From Halocalculus aciditolerans (lineage in GTDB: Archaea > Halobacteriota > Halobacteria > Halobacteriales > Halobacteriaceae), in contig NZ_BMPG01000001.1 of NCBI RefSeq assembly GCF_014647475.1, positions 930,001 through 994,000 on the forward strand: 64,000 nt of DNA. Reading direction: 5' to 3'. Shown in pieces: positions 1 through 8,695 of the stretch. How positions within the stretch are numbered: the stretch's first letter is position 1; every line of letters begins with the position of its first letter. The notes beneath the pieces were generated by a model. The model ran no database searches. It was not told the origin of the DNA and saw only the letters and a program-made list of their open reading frames with translations. Both the position numbers and the translations under genes were made by a program.

Positions 1-69
1 GACGGGGAGATGACCGACCGCGACGTCGAGCGCCCCGTCGTCCGGCCGGAGCCCGTCGACGCCGACTGA
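1..69 (+). CDS. C-terminal end of an unidentified protein (gene begins before the window)
   Basis: The first 69 bases are open in frame 1 and end in TGA at 67-69, giving 22 acidic residues ending VRPEPVDAD. Codon use is haloarchaeal. The stop abuts the convergent DUF420 gene with no spacer. Too little is present to name the product. Confidence 0.6.
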   Translation, partial: DGEMTDRDVERPVVRPEPVDAD

Positions 70-627
70 TCAGGCGTAGGCGTGGTGGAGGAGGACGTAG
101 ACGACGGTGCCGAGCGTGAAGGAGACGACCCAGAGGCTGGCGGCGATTCGGCCGGCGCGCGCGTGGTGTGTTTCTGCGAGTTCTGCGACCGAATGCGTGC
201 CGGCGAGGATGAGCGCGTAGAAGACGACGGGGATGCAGACGATTGCGAGGAGGATGTGGACGGCGAGCAGCGGCAGGTAGACGAAGGTGTAGACGCTATC
301 CGGACCGCCGAACGCGGTGGTGCCTTCGAGGATGATGTGCCAGAGGTAGAGCGTGAGGAACGCGACGAAGAGGAGCGTGCTCGCGAGCATCGCGACGCGG
401 TGTTTCCCGAACTCCTTCCGGCGCGCCCACCGGACGCCGGCGAGGATAGTGGCGACGGCGGTGACGCTCACGACCGCGTTCGCGTGCGGGGCGAGTGCGA
501 CGAACGGGTGGTGAGGGACCGCGCGCGGTGGAATCACACCGCCGACGGCGGCGAAGACCGCCGCGAGCGCGAGCGCGGACACCACGGCCGTCGTCGCCGG
601 GACGTGCTGACGGACGAACGTTCGCAT
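70..627 (-). CDS. DUF420 family membrane protein
   Basis: A 185-residue integral membrane protein of the DUF420 type. Five hydrophobic segments are visible: near residues 10-32, 45-62, 75-95, 110-135 and 155-180. His residues lie in and near the membrane segments (for example LYLWHIILEG and LLAVHILLA), as in other DUF420 proteins, which are often found near respiratory oxidase genes; a respiratory role is inference only. I chose the ATG at 627, not the one at 654, because a TATA-like CTTATG lies about 25 bases upstream of 627, the usual spacing for a leaderless transcript. It is convergent with the partial gene at 1-69. Confidence 0.8.
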   Translation of the reverse strand: MRTFVRQHVPATTAVVSALALAAVFAAVGGVIPPRAVPHHPFVALAPHANAVVSVTAVATILAGVRWARRKEFGKHRVAMLASTLLFVAFLTLYLWHIILEGTTAFGGPDSVYTFVYLPLLAVHILLAIVCIPVVFYALILAGTHSVAELAETHHARAGRIAASLWVVSFTLGTVVYVLLHHAYA

Positions 628-712
628 ACCGCCTCGTTCGGCGGCGCGCGGCATAAGTCCCCGCGCCCCGCCGCCGTGTGGGAGTTTTGCACGCTGCCGT
701 CGAATGGAAGGT

Positions 713-721
713 CTTTTATTA
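713..721 (+). promoter_or_regulatory. Probable TATA box for tRNA-Leu(GAG)
   Basis: CTTTTATTA lies about 40 bases before the mature tRNA 5' end, an AT-rich island in GC-rich surroundings. The extra distance would be a short 5' leader removed by RNase P. Confidence 0.45.
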
Positions 722-759
722 GTCCCCGTTCTACGAATGATTGCAATCGCACGACGCGA

Positions 760-844
<85 letters not shown>

Positions 845-1074
845 TCGCACACGCGGCAGGCCGCCGCGACCGCTGCGATGCAGGTGATATCCCTCTGGGA
901 CATCACCCACGCACAACTTCACTTCGAAACCACGCCCCGTAGCCGTGGCCGCCGGCACGGGTCGTGGATTCTCTCGTCGTCGATCCCCGCCAGTCGTCGC
1001 GCCCGGCGGTTCCGTCGGCTCAGGCGTTCCCGCTACCGCACAGTTGAAAAGGCCACCCCCACATACACGTTGGT

Positions 1075-1590
1075 ATGGCTAAGTACTCGACGGGCGGGTC
1101 CCGGGGCGGAAGCTCCGACGGAACCTGCGAGCTCTGCGGGCAGACGACGGATTCGCTCACCACGGCGACCGTCGCCGGCGCGGAGCTCAACGTCTGTTCG
1201 AACTGCGCGAACCTCGACGAATCGAAGAAGACCGGCGGCCACAGCCGCGGCGAAGACCAGTCGCGGAGCGAGGCGGACCGCCGGAAGCGCGCCGCGCAGA
1301 ACACCGCCCGTCAGCTCGACTCCGCGCAGTCCGAGTCGAACTACTGGGAGGAGCACGGCTCGAACTACGACGCCGACCAGCTCCCCTACCTCGTCTCCGA
1401 CTACGGCGAACGCGTGACGAACGCGCGACAGGGCGCGGGCTACACGCAAGAAGAGCTCGCCGAGGAGCTCGGTATCGAGGAGAACGACCTGCTCGCGGTC
1501 GAGCAGGGCCGGGCGACGCAGGCGAGCGTCGGCGGCTCCGTCGTCCGCGCGCTCGAAGAGAAGTTCGATATCTCCCTCTCCGAGGAGTAG
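1075..1590 (+). CDS. Multiprotein bridging factor 1 (MBF1) homologue
   Basis: A 171-residue archaeal MBF1-type transcription factor. The N-terminus has a zinc-ribbon-like set Cys18-x2-Cys21 and Cys41-x2-Cys44. A basic linker follows, then a Cro/C1-type helix-turn-helix from about residue 105, beginning near ARQGAGYTQEELAEELGIEE. This matches the domain order and length of archaeal MBF1. By family, it is thought to bridge DNA-bound regulators, TBP or the ribosome; the exact archaeal role is uncertain. The ATG at 1075 follows a short AT-rich stretch near 1044-1068, consistent with a near-leaderless message. Confidence 0.92.
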   Translation: MAKYSTGGSRGGSSDGTCELCGQTTDSLTTATVAGAELNVCSNCANLDESKKTGGHSRGEDQSRSEADRRKRAAQNTARQLDSAQSESNYWEEHGSNYDADQLPYLVSDYGERVTNARQGAGYTQEELAEELGIEENDLLAVEQGRATQASVGGSVVRALEEKFDISLSEE

Positions 1591-1623
1591 TGTTTTAGCG
1601 GCGCGGCCGTACACTGTGAGACG

Positions 1624-2814
1624 ATGACGCAGTCGCTCGCGCCGACCGACCCGTACACGACGCGGTTCGAGGCCGCGGTCACGGCCGTCGACGGCCGTGA
1701 CGTCACGCTCTCCGAGACGTACTTCTACCCGGTCGGCGGTGGACAGCCAGCGGACCGCGGGCGGCTCGCGGGCGTCCCGGTCGAACACGTCGCCGAGGCC
1801 GACGACGCGGTCGTTCACACCCTCGTTGAGGAGCCGGACGTCCAAGTCGGCGAGGTCGTCGCCGGCGAGATAGACGAGGAGTTCCGAACGTACTGCATGC
1901 GGGCGCACACCGCGAGCCACGTCCTCTACGGCGCGGGTCGGCGACTTCTCTCCGACCTCGGCTACGGCGGGTTCGACATCGGCGAGACGAAGGTGCGCGT
2001 GGACTTCGAGACGACGACGGACGTCGACGACGACGTACTCGTCGAACTGGAGCGACTCGCGAACAGAGCGGTCTGGGACTCGCGCGCGGTCTCCTGGGAG
2101 GAAGTCCCGCAGGCGGACGCGGTGGCGCGCGACGACATCGCGTTCAACGTCGCGACCGAGGAGGGCGTGATGGCCGACTCCGACACGGTTCGCGTCGTCG
2201 ACGTGGACGGCTGGGACGTCTCCGCCTGCGGCGGCACGCACGTCGAGAACACCCGAGAAATCGGGCTCGTCGCGGTGCGCGACCGGTCGAACCCCGGCGA
2301 GGGGTTGACGCGCGTCGAGTTCTCCGTCGGCGAGGCCGCCGTCGACTCGCGCGCGGAGGAGCGCCGGGCAGCGTTCGCGGCGGCGCGCGACCTCGGCGTG
2401 CCGCGCGAAGAGCTCGACGCGGGCGTCGACAGCCTGCACGCGAACGTCGAGGAACTCGAAGGGGAGCGCGAACGCCTCCGGGACGCGCTCTTGGAGGCGC
2501 GGCTCGACGGGTTCTCGAGCTTCGAGCGTGACGGCGCGCGCTGGCTCGTCGGGACCGTCGACGCCCTCGACGCGAACGCGGTCGCCGACCGGCTGCGCGA
2601 GGCCGCGGCCGGCCGCGCGGACGTCGTCGCGGTCGCCGGCGGCGGCGAACGCGCGTTCCTCGTCGTGGCGTCCACCGGGGACGTGGACGCCGGCGGCGTC
2701 GTCGACGAGGTCACCGCCGAGTTCGGGGGTGGCGGCGGCGGTGGCGGCGCGCTCGCACAGGGCGGCGGCCTCGACGCGTCCGCGACGGACGTCGTCGACT
2801 CACTCGGGGGCTAA
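1624..2814 (+). CDS. AlaX-type alanyl-tRNA editing hydrolase with DHHA1 tail
   Basis: A 396-residue protein related to the editing half of alanyl-tRNA synthetase. The AlaX domain carries the zinc motif HTASH (about residues 95-99) and SACGGTHVEN (about 200-209). A coiled-coil stretch (about 255-290) leads to a DHHA1-like C-terminus that ends with a run of nine glycines (about 363-371). There is no aminoacylation domain, so the inferred role is trans-editing of Ser or Gly mischarged on tRNA-Ala. It starts 33 bases after MBF1. The poly-Gly tract is a likely slippage site and could vary between strains. Confidence 0.9.
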   Translation: MTQSLAPTDPYTTRFEAAVTAVDGRDVTLSETYFYPVGGGQPADRGRLAGVPVEHVAEADDAVVHTLVEEPDVQVGEVVAGEIDEEFRTYCMRAHTASHVLYGAGRRLLSDLGYGGFDIGETKVRVDFETTTDVDDDVLVELERLANRAVWDSRAVSWEEVPQADAVARDDIAFNVATEEGVMADSDTVRVVDVDGWDVSACGGTHVENTREIGLVAVRDRSNPGEGLTRVEFSVGEAAVDSRAEERRAAFAAARDLGVPREELDAGVDSLHANVEELEGERERLRDALLEARLDGFSSFERDGARWLVGTVDALDANAVADRLREAAAGRADVVAVAGGGERAFLVVASTGDVDAGGVVDEVTAEFGGGGGGGGALAQGGGLDASATDVVDSLGG

Positions 2815-2969
2815 CAGGCAGCTAGCGCGTTCTCGGGGGGTGTACTGCACAGTCGCGTCGTTCCCGCCCGAGCGGCTCGTCAGGTCATATGCAGTTTGGC
2901 CGCGGTATCTGTCTTGAACGTTCGCGGGGAACCAATCGCTTTTTCGAGGGTGGCGGCAGAAGGAGGAGT

Positions 2970-4115
2970 ATGCCTTTGAGTGGAGAGCAGGCGGCGGTGC
3001 GCGACCTCGTGCGAGAGTTCGCAGAAGAGGAGATCGCGCCGGTCGCGGCCGAATGCGACGAGGAAGCGCGGTTCCCGGAGGGCGTCTGGGACGGCCTCGC
3101 CGACCTCGACTTGACCTCCTTGACGGTTCCGGAGGCGTACGGCGGGTACGACGCGGACAAGACGACGTACTCGGTGGTGAACGAGCAGGTGGCGTACGGG
3201 AGTCTGGCGGTGGCGACGGCGCTCTCCGTGCATTCGCTGGCGACGTCGTGTATCGCGGAGTTCGGGAGCGAATCGGTGAAGGAGGAGTGGCTGCCGGAGA
3301 TGGCGGACGGCCGGCCCGTCGGGGCGTTCGCGTTGTCGGAGCCGGGCGCGGGGTCGAATCCGGCGCAGATGACGACGACGGCGCGGAGAGAGGGCGACGA
3401 GTACGTCATCAACGGGACGAAGCAGTGGATCACGAACGGCGAGCGCTCCGGCGTCGTCCTCCTGTTCGCGAAAGTCGACGACGGCTCGGAGGGAACGACT
3501 GCTGACTCGGACGCTGTCACGCAGTTCCTCGTCCCGAAGGACACGCCGGGGCTCTCGGTGGGGAAGAAGGAGGAGAAGCTCGGGCTGCGGGCGAGCGACA
3601 CGACGAGCCTGGAGTTCGACGACGCGCACATTCCCGCGGAGTACCGGCTGACGGAGGTCGGGCGGGGGCTGTCGGCGGCGTTCAGTATTCTCACCACCGG
3701 TCGTATCGGCATCGCGTCGCAGGCGGTCGGGCTGGCGCAGGCGGCGCTCGACGACGCCGTCGAATATGCAGGAGAGCGCGAGCAGTTCGGGAAGGCTATC
3801 GGGGAGATTCAGAGCGTCCGGCACAAGCTCGCGGATATGGAGACGCAGGTGCGGGCGGGCCGCGCGCTCGTTCGTGAGGCCGCCGAGCTCGCGGACGCCG
3901 GCGAGGACTTCCGGCAGGCGGCGTCGGCGGCGAAACTTTACGCGAGCGAGGCGGCGGTGGACGTGACGAACGAGGCAGTGCAGGTCCACGGCGGCTACGG
4001 CTACACGACGGACTTCGACGTCGAGCGCTACTACCGCGACTCGAAGATCACCACTATCTACGAGGGGACCTCGGAGATCCAGAAAGAAGTCATCGCGCGC
4101 GGCCTGCTCGACTGA
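2970..4115 (+). CDS. Acyl-CoA dehydrogenase
   Basis: A 381-residue flavin-dependent acyl-CoA dehydrogenase, close to full family length. Visible motifs are the FAD/substrate signature FALSEPGAGSNPAQM (about 122-136), the arginine-rich region around ALDDAVEYAGEREQFGK, and the C-terminal YEGTSEIQ, whose Glu neighbourhood matches short/medium-chain enzymes. It catalyses the first step of fatty-acyl or branched-chain acyl-CoA oxidation. The reading frame is open further upstream, but the ATG at 2970 sits 6 bases after AGGAGG and begins the family's N-terminus. It ends one base before the convergent gene at 4116. Confidence 0.93.
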   Translation: MPLSGEQAAVRDLVREFAEEEIAPVAAECDEEARFPEGVWDGLADLDLTSLTVPEAYGGYDADKTTYSVVNEQVAYGSLAVATALSVHSLATSCIAEFGSESVKEEWLPEMADGRPVGAFALSEPGAGSNPAQMTTTARREGDEYVINGTKQWITNGERSGVVLLFAKVDDGSEGTTADSDAVTQFLVPKDTPGLSVGKKEEKLGLRASDTTSLEFDDAHIPAEYRLTEVGRGLSAAFSILTTGRIGIASQAVGLAQAALDDAVEYAGEREQFGKAIGEIQSVRHKLADMETQVRAGRALVREAAELADAGEDFRQAASAAKLYASEAAVDVTNEAVQVHGGYGYTTDFDVERYYRDSKITTIYEGTSEIQKEVIARGLLD

Positions 4116-5168
4116 CTAGTCGCTGCGGCCGGTGGTTTCGGAGCGCGCGACGCCGTGCGCGCCGGAGCGAGCCTTGCCCTCGGGGGTGAGGCGGATGAAC
4201 TCGCTGTTCTCGCGGGCGTCGTCGAGGGTGTGTGCGCCGCAGTAGGAGACGCCGGAGCGGACGCCGCCGAGGAACTCGCGGAGTTCGGTCTCCAGTGGCC
4301 GTTTGAGGGCGACCATCGACTCGACGCCCTCGTCGGCGTCGGGGCGGCCGTCCTTGTCCTCGCGGCGCTCCATCGCCGCGCCCGTGGACATCCCGCGCGT
4401 GCGCTTGTATTTGACGCCGTCGACCTCGACGGTTTCACCGGGAGCCTCGGGCGTTCCCATGAAGAACCCGCCCATCATGACGGCGTCAGCGCCGCCGACG
4501 AGGGCTTTCACGGCGTCGCCGGAGGTCTGGATGCCGCCGTCGGCGATGGTGGTGACGCCGGCTTCGTCGGCGGCCTCGGCGGCGTCGGTGACGGCGGTGA
4601 ACTGGGGGACGCCCGCGCCCGCGACCTCGCGGGTCGTGCAGTGCGAGCCCGGGCCGATGCCGACTTTCACGCAGTCCGCGCCGGCGTCGGCGAGGTCGTG
4701 CACGCCCTGTTTCGTGGCGACGTTCCCGGAGACGAGCGGCGTGTCGGGGAAATCGCCGGCGAGTTCGCGGGTGACGTCGATGGCGGCCTCCATGTGGCCG
4801 TGGGCGACGTCGAGGACGAGCGCGTCGACGCCGGCGTCGACGAGGGCCTGCGCGCGTTCGGTGTGGTCTTCGGCGATGCCGAGCGCGGCGGCGACCTGTT
4901 CGCCGGCGTCGACGACGGCTTCGACCTCCGCGGCTTGCTTCTCGACGGGGAGGAAGCGGTGGACGACGCCGAGGCCGCCGAGGCGCGAGAGCTCGATTGC
5001 GGCGTCGGCTTCGGTGACGGAGTCCATCGGCGCGCTGAGGACGGGCGCGTCGAGCGTGAGGCCGGGCGCGAGTTCGGTTTCGAGCGAGACGTCGCTGCGG
5101 CTGTCGACGGGCGAGCGTTGCGGGACGACCAGTACGTCCCCGTAGGAGAGTCCGGTTCGGACGTTCAT
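4116..5168 (-). CDS. IMP dehydrogenase / GMP reductase family protein without CBS domains
   Basis: A 350-residue TIM-barrel protein of the IMPDH/GMPR family. The N-terminal SYGDVLVVPQ, the catalytic-loop motif GIGPGSHCTTR with the nucleophilic Cys, the phosphate-binding IADGGIQTSGD and the flap YKRTRGMSTGAAMERR are all present. The pair of CBS domains normally found in IMPDH is absent: the barrel runs directly from the N-terminal strand into VDAGEQVAAALG. Length and lack of CBS favour a GMP reductase or divergent IMPDH; sequence alone does not decide the direction of the reaction. Start ATG at 5168. Confidence 0.85.
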   Translation of the reverse strand: MNVRTGLSYGDVLVVPQRSPVDSRSDVSLETELAPGLTLDAPVLSAPMDSVTEADAAIELSRLGGLGVVHRFLPVEKQAAEVEAVVDAGEQVAAALGIAEDHTERAQALVDAGVDALVLDVAHGHMEAAIDVTRELAGDFPDTPLVSGNVATKQGVHDLADAGADCVKVGIGPGSHCTTREVAGAGVPQFTAVTDAAEAADEAGVTTIADGGIQTSGDAVKALVGGADAVMMGGFFMGTPEAPGETVEVDGVKYKRTRGMSTGAAMERREDKDGRPDADEGVESMVALKRPLETELREFLGGVRSGVSYCGAHTLDDARENSEFIRLTPEGKARSGAHGVARSETTGRSD

Positions 5169-5265
5169 CGGTAACCTTCGATTCCAAGTGAAGCGTCCCG
5201 TATAGGCCTCACGGTTCGTCCCACGGAGCGGAAACCGTTTTCCGATGCGGCGCGTACGCCGGCGT

Positions 5266-5784
5266 GTGAGTGAGTACGACGCCGTGGTCTACGACCTCGA
5301 CGGGACGCTCGTCGACCTCCCGGTGGACTGGTCGCGGGTCCGCACGGACGTCGAGGCCGTGCTCCGGGACGCGGGCGCAGACCCGGAGGGCCTCGTCACG
5401 TGGGAGCTGTACGACTGCGCGGAGGCGGTCGGCGTCGCGACGGAAGTGGAGGAGATTATCGCGAGCGCGGAGCGGACGAGCGCGGCGGACGCGGCGGCGC
5501 TCCCGCTACTCGCCGACGTCCGGGAGTCGGCGACGCCGGCGGCGGTCTGCTCGCTGAACTGCGAGGCGGCGTGCCGCATCGCGCTCGACCGGCACGACGC
5601 CGGCGAGCGGTTCGCCGCGGTCGTCGGGCGCGACACGGTGCCGGCGCGGAAGCCGGACCCGGCGGCGCTCCACCGCGCCATCGAGGCGCTGGACGTACCG
5701 CCGGAGCGCGTGCTCTTCGTCGGCGACGCGGACCGGGACGCGGAGACGGCGCGGCGCGCGGGCACCGGCTTCGAGTACGTGTAG
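5266..5784 (+). CDS. HAD superfamily phosphatase
   Basis: A 172-residue HAD hydrolase. Motif I is YDLDGTLV at the N-terminus, motif II is the Ser in VCSLNCE, motif III is KPDPAAL, and motif IV is FVGDADRDAETARRAG. The short helical cap between motifs I and II is typical of phosphoglycolate phosphatase-like enzymes, but the substrate is unknown. I prefer GTG 5266 (MSEYDAVVYD) over ATG 5245, because an ACCGTTTTCC stretch lies about 30 bases before it and the extra seven residues would be mostly Arg. Confidence 0.85.
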   Translation: MSEYDAVVYDLDGTLVDLPVDWSRVRTDVEAVLRDAGADPEGLVTWELYDCAEAVGVATEVEEIIASAERTSAADAAALPLLADVRESATPAAVCSLNCEAACRIALDRHDAGERFAAVVGRDTVPARKPDPAALHRAIEALDVPPERVLFVGDADRDAETARRAGTGFEYV

Positions 5785-5844
5785 TCGCCCCCGCGGATAG
5801 CCGGGTCGCCTACGTTTTTCACGGGTCGCGCGAGAAAGGAGAGT

Positions 5845-6657
5845 ATGACCAGCGTGCAGACGGTTCGCTCGATGAAGGGCGAGGAGGCGATTACGATGCT
5901 GACGGCATACGACGCGCCGACGGCGGCGCTCGTCGACGAGGCGGGCATCGACGTGGTTCTCGTCGGCGACAGCATGGGGAACGCGGTGATGGGGTACGAG
6001 ACGACGGTTCCGGTGACGATGGAGGACGTCCTCTCTCGGACGGCCGCGGTGGCGCGGGCGACGGACGACGCGCTCGTCGTCGCCGACATGCCCTTCCTCT
6101 CCTACGGGCCGGACGAGGCGACGGGCGTCGAGAACGCCGGCCGGCTCCTGAAGGAGGCGGACGCGGACGCGGTGAAACTGGAGTGCGGCGAACACACCGT
6201 CGACCTCACCGAGCGACTCACGCAGCTCGGTATTCCCGTTCAGGCCCACCTCGGATTGACGCCGCAGCACGTGAATCAGCTCGGCGGCTACTTCCGGCAG
6301 GGGACGACGCGGGAGGCCGCACAGGCGATTATCGACCTCGCGGAGGCGCACGCGGACGCGGGCGCGTTCAGCCTCGTCCTCGAGCACGTCCCGGCGAACG
6401 TCGCCGCGCAAGTGACGGAGGCCATCGACATCCCGACCATCGGCATCGGGGCCGGCCCGGACTGCGACGGCCAGGTCCTCGTCATCACCGACGTGCTCGG
6501 GCTCTCCGACCGCCTCCCGCCCTTCGCGGAGGCGTTCGGCGACGTCAAATCCGAGATGGAGTCCGCGCTCTCCGGGTACAAGAACGCCGTCGAGAACGGG
6601 GAGTTCCCGGACGAAGCGCACGCGCACAGCGACGACGACCTCGACGGCCTCTACTGA
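5845..6657 (+). CDS. panB: 3-methyl-2-oxobutanoate hydroxymethyltransferase
   Basis: A 270-residue PanB, which makes ketopantoate from alpha-ketoisovalerate and 5,10-methylene-tetrahydrofolate (or methanopterin) for coenzyme A synthesis. Family signatures are TAYDAPTAALVDEAGID, LVGDSMGNAVMGY (metal and substrate site), PVQAHLGLTPQ and IGIGAGPDCDGQVLV. The length equals that of bacterial PanB. It starts 60 bases after the HAD gene and ends in an acidic tail rich in Asp, a halophilic trait. Confidence 0.95.
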   Translation: MTSVQTVRSMKGEEAITMLTAYDAPTAALVDEAGIDVVLVGDSMGNAVMGYETTVPVTMEDVLSRTAAVARATDDALVVADMPFLSYGPDEATGVENAGRLLKEADADAVKLECGEHTVDLTERLTQLGIPVQAHLGLTPQHVNQLGGYFRQGTTREAAQAIIDLAEAHADAGAFSLVLEHVPANVAAQVTEAIDIPTIGIGAGPDCDGQVLVITDVLGLSDRLPPFAEAFGDVKSEMESALSGYKNAVENGEFPDEAHAHSDDDLDGLY

Positions 6658-6668
6658 CTCACGCCTAC

Positions 6669-6739
6669 TCCGACGCCCCGTCCTCCCCGACGCTCGTCCC
6701 CCCTCCGACGGCCACAGCCCTCCGACGCCCCGTCCTCCC
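6669..6739 (+). repeat. Short direct repeat in the panB-GNAT spacer
   Basis: The 19-base word TCCGACGCCCCGTCCTCCC occurs at 6669-6687 and again at 6721-6739. Both copies are pyrimidine-rich on this strand. Role unknown; it may reflect duplication of a short stretch. Confidence 0.6.
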
Positions 6740-6854
6740 TCTCGTCGGCGGCGGCGACGCGAACCGGTTCCATCTCTTTCCTAGAACACTACCGCACTCT
6801 AACGGGGTATCCGGAGTCGACCGTCACACCTCTAGCTCTCTTGCATCCTCTAGC

Positions 6855-6870
6855 GAAAACACGTATTTAC
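6855..6870 (+). promoter_or_regulatory. BRE/TATA promoter of the GNAT gene
   Basis: GCGAAAACACGTATTTAC holds a purine-rich BRE-like part and the TATA-like GTATTTAC. Its centre lies about 33 bases before the ATG at 6900, close to a leaderless arrangement. Confidence 0.6.
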
Positions 6871-6899
6871 GCACTGGATCGAGAACTAGTCGCCCGGAC

Positions 6900-7496
6900 A
6901 TGACTGTAGATAGCCTACCAAAATCGAATTCTGGTGAACAATCGTCCACTACTTGTTCGAGCGGGTCGTTCGCGTCGACGCGCGCGCCGCCGCCGCACAC
7001 GGTGACGGACGAAGCGGGACGGGACCTCCGCGTTCGGTCGTTCCGGGGGCTGTGTCGGGTGGACGAGGCGGAGCTCGCGGCGATGTACGCGGCGTTCGAC
7101 CCGACGATGCGCGCACAGGGGCTTCCCCCGATGGACCGCGAACGCATCCACGCGTGGCTCGACCAGATCGCGCCGGGCCTCCACGCGGTCATCGAGCACG
7201 ACGGCGGCGTCGTCGGGCACGCCGTGCTCGTGCCGACGGAGAGCGCAGCGGCGGAACTCGCGATATTCGTCCACCAGGACTACCAGGGCGCTGGCGTCGG
7301 CACGCACCTCCTCAGAACGCTCCTCGACGCCGGAGCGGCCGACGGCATCCCCGCCGTCGTCCTCCACGTCGAGCGGACGAACCCGCGCGCCATCGCGCTC
7401 TACAAGTCCTGCGGGTTCAGCGTCGCCGACGACCGGATGGAGCGGATGGAACTCCGAATGCGGCGGTCGCTCGTCCCGGGAGAACCAGACGAATAA
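6900..7496 (+). CDS. GNAT family N-acetyltransferase
   Basis: A 198-residue protein. The GNAT fold occupies about residues 45-190, with the acetyl-CoA loop YQGAGVGTHLL and the C-terminal signature NPRAIALYKSCGF. The first 35 residues are low-complexity and rich in Ser and Thr. Their codons are clearly AT-richer than the rest of the gene, unlike neighbouring genes, so the N-terminal extension may be recent or recombined. The start follows from the promoter at 6855-6870. The frame is open far upstream, but those codons are not haloarchaeal protein. The acetyl acceptor is unknown. Confidence 0.85.
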   Translation: MTVDSLPKSNSGEQSSTTCSSGSFASTRAPPPHTVTDEAGRDLRVRSFRGLCRVDEAELAAMYAAFDPTMRAQGLPPMDRERIHAWLDQIAPGLHAVIEHDGGVVGHAVLVPTESAAAELAIFVHQDYQGAGVGTHLLRTLLDAGAADGIPAVVLHVERTNPRAIALYKSCGFSVADDRMERMELRMRRSLVPGEPDE

Positions 7497-7512
7497 ACAC
7501 GGTCGAGCCGAG

Positions 7513-7731
7513 TCAGACCGACGTTGGTTCGCGGACCCAGCGCGCGTAGCCGTAGACGCAGAGGGCGGTGGCGAGCCAGACGGCCGCGCAGACGCGGATG
7601 GCGAAGTTCACCCACGCCTCCCAGCCGGGGAGCGTGAAGAACAGGGAGAGGGCGGCTACGAGGGGCGCGCCCACGACGATGGTGAGCGAGAACGTGGTCT
7701 GCATCACCCACTGGAAGTCGACGTCGCTCAT
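7513..7731 (-). CDS. Small two-helix membrane protein, function unknown
   Basis: A 72-residue protein with two hydrophobic segments (about 12-33 and 42-63) and short charged ends, MSDVDFQWVM at the start and WVREPTSV at the end. No catalytic motif is visible. It lies convergent with the GNAT gene and downstream of the hydrolase gene on the same strand, about 57 bases away, so it may be co-transcribed. It looks like a conserved haloarchaeal hypothetical family. Confidence 0.7.
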   Translation of the reverse strand: MSDVDFQWVMQTTFSLTIVVGAPLVAALSLFFTLPGWEAWVNFAIRVCAAVWLATALCVYGYARWVREPTSV

Positions 7732-7788
7732 GTCTCGTTCTTCGCGGCGACGGCGGTAAGTCCGGCGATGCGCGTCGGCTTCGCGCGG

Positions 7789-8559
7789 TCAGTCGAGAGC
7801 GGCGAGGAAGGCGTCGACCTCGCGGTTGAAGGCGTCGGGGGTTTCGAGGAAGGCGAGGTGGGCGGCGTCCGGGAGCGTCGTCCACTCGCCGCGGTCGACG
7901 TGGTCGGCGAGGTACTCGCTGAAGCGCGGCGGGGTGAGGGTGTCGTGGTCGCCGGTGAGCGCGAGGAGCGGCACGTCGAGGCCGGGGAGGCGGTCGCGGG
8001 CGTCGAAGTTGTGGCAGGCGAGGAAGTCGCGTTCGACGGTGGCGCGGCCGGCGTCGCGCATCGCGGCGCGGGAGGCGTCGGTGAGGCGGGGGTCGGGGTC
8101 GTGGAAGAGCCGGTCGGGTTCGTGGAGGAAGTCGACGGCGCGGTCGAAGTCGTGCGCGAGCCACTCTCTAAGCGGTTGGCCGACGGCGAGCCTCGCGCCG
8201 GAGCCGACGAGAACCGCTCCCTCCGGGTCGAGGCGGCCGTCGAGACACCCTGAGAGCACGACCGCGCCGCCGAGAGAGTTCCCGATGAGTACGTCGGCGT
8301 CGACGGCGTCGGCGACGGCGGCGACGTCGTCGACGTAGGCGTCGATGGCGTCCTCGGGCGGGACGTCGACGTCCGCGGAGTCGCCGTGGCCGGAGAGGTC
8401 GAGGGCGGCGACGGTTCGGCCGGCGGCGAGTCGGCCGAGCTGCGCGCGCCAGATCTGGTGAGTGCCGCCGCTTCCGTGGACACAAAGGATTCGCCGCCCG
8501 TCACCACGCGTCGACGTTCGGTACGCCGTCGTCCGCCCGTCGTGTGTGACCGTCTCCAT
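7789..8559 (-). CDS. Alpha/beta hydrolase
   Basis: A 256-residue alpha/beta-hydrolase. The oxyanion-side motif ILCVHGSGGTHQIW, the nucleophile elbow LIGNSLGGAVVL (GNSLG, Ser nucleophile) and a late His in PDAAHLAFLETPD are present, with an Asp in ALTGDHD. The fold fits esterases and proline iminopeptidase-like enzymes; the substrate cannot be read from sequence. METVTHDGR at 8559 is chosen because the longer frame has no credible promoter and adds a non-family extension. Confidence 0.85.
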   Translation of the reverse strand: METVTHDGRTTAYRTSTRGDGRRILCVHGSGGTHQIWRAQLGRLAAGRTVAALDLSGHGDSADVDVPPEDAIDAYVDDVAAVADAVDADVLIGNSLGGAVVLSGCLDGRLDPEGAVLVGSGARLAVGQPLREWLAHDFDRAVDFLHEPDRLFHDPDPRLTDASRAAMRDAGRATVERDFLACHNFDARDRLPGLDVPLLALTGDHDTLTPPRFSEYLADHVDRGEWTTLPDAAHLAFLETPDAFNREVDAFLAALD

Positions 8560-8661
8560 ACCGGGTGTGGGGCCGGCGACCCGATAAGCCCACGGGGTGT
8601 GAACCGCAATTCTACCGATGCGTGGAAAACACCCCACGTACCCCCCGAAACTAGAGTAAGG

Positions 8662-8669
8662 TTTAAATA
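8662..8669 (+). promoter_or_regulatory. TATA box for the cdc48 operon
   Basis: TTTAAATA, one of the strongest TATA boxes in the window, ends 26 bases before the ATG at 8696. The message is therefore expected to be leaderless. Confidence 0.75.
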
Positions 8670-8695
8670 CTTAGTCCGATTACTTTGGGTTAGCT

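Noticed and set aside
5400-7496. A 698-codon frame that includes panB in another frame and the GNAT gene
   Set aside because: Only the last 198 codons look like protein; the upstream part is a shadow of the HAD and panB genes rich in Arg and Gly.
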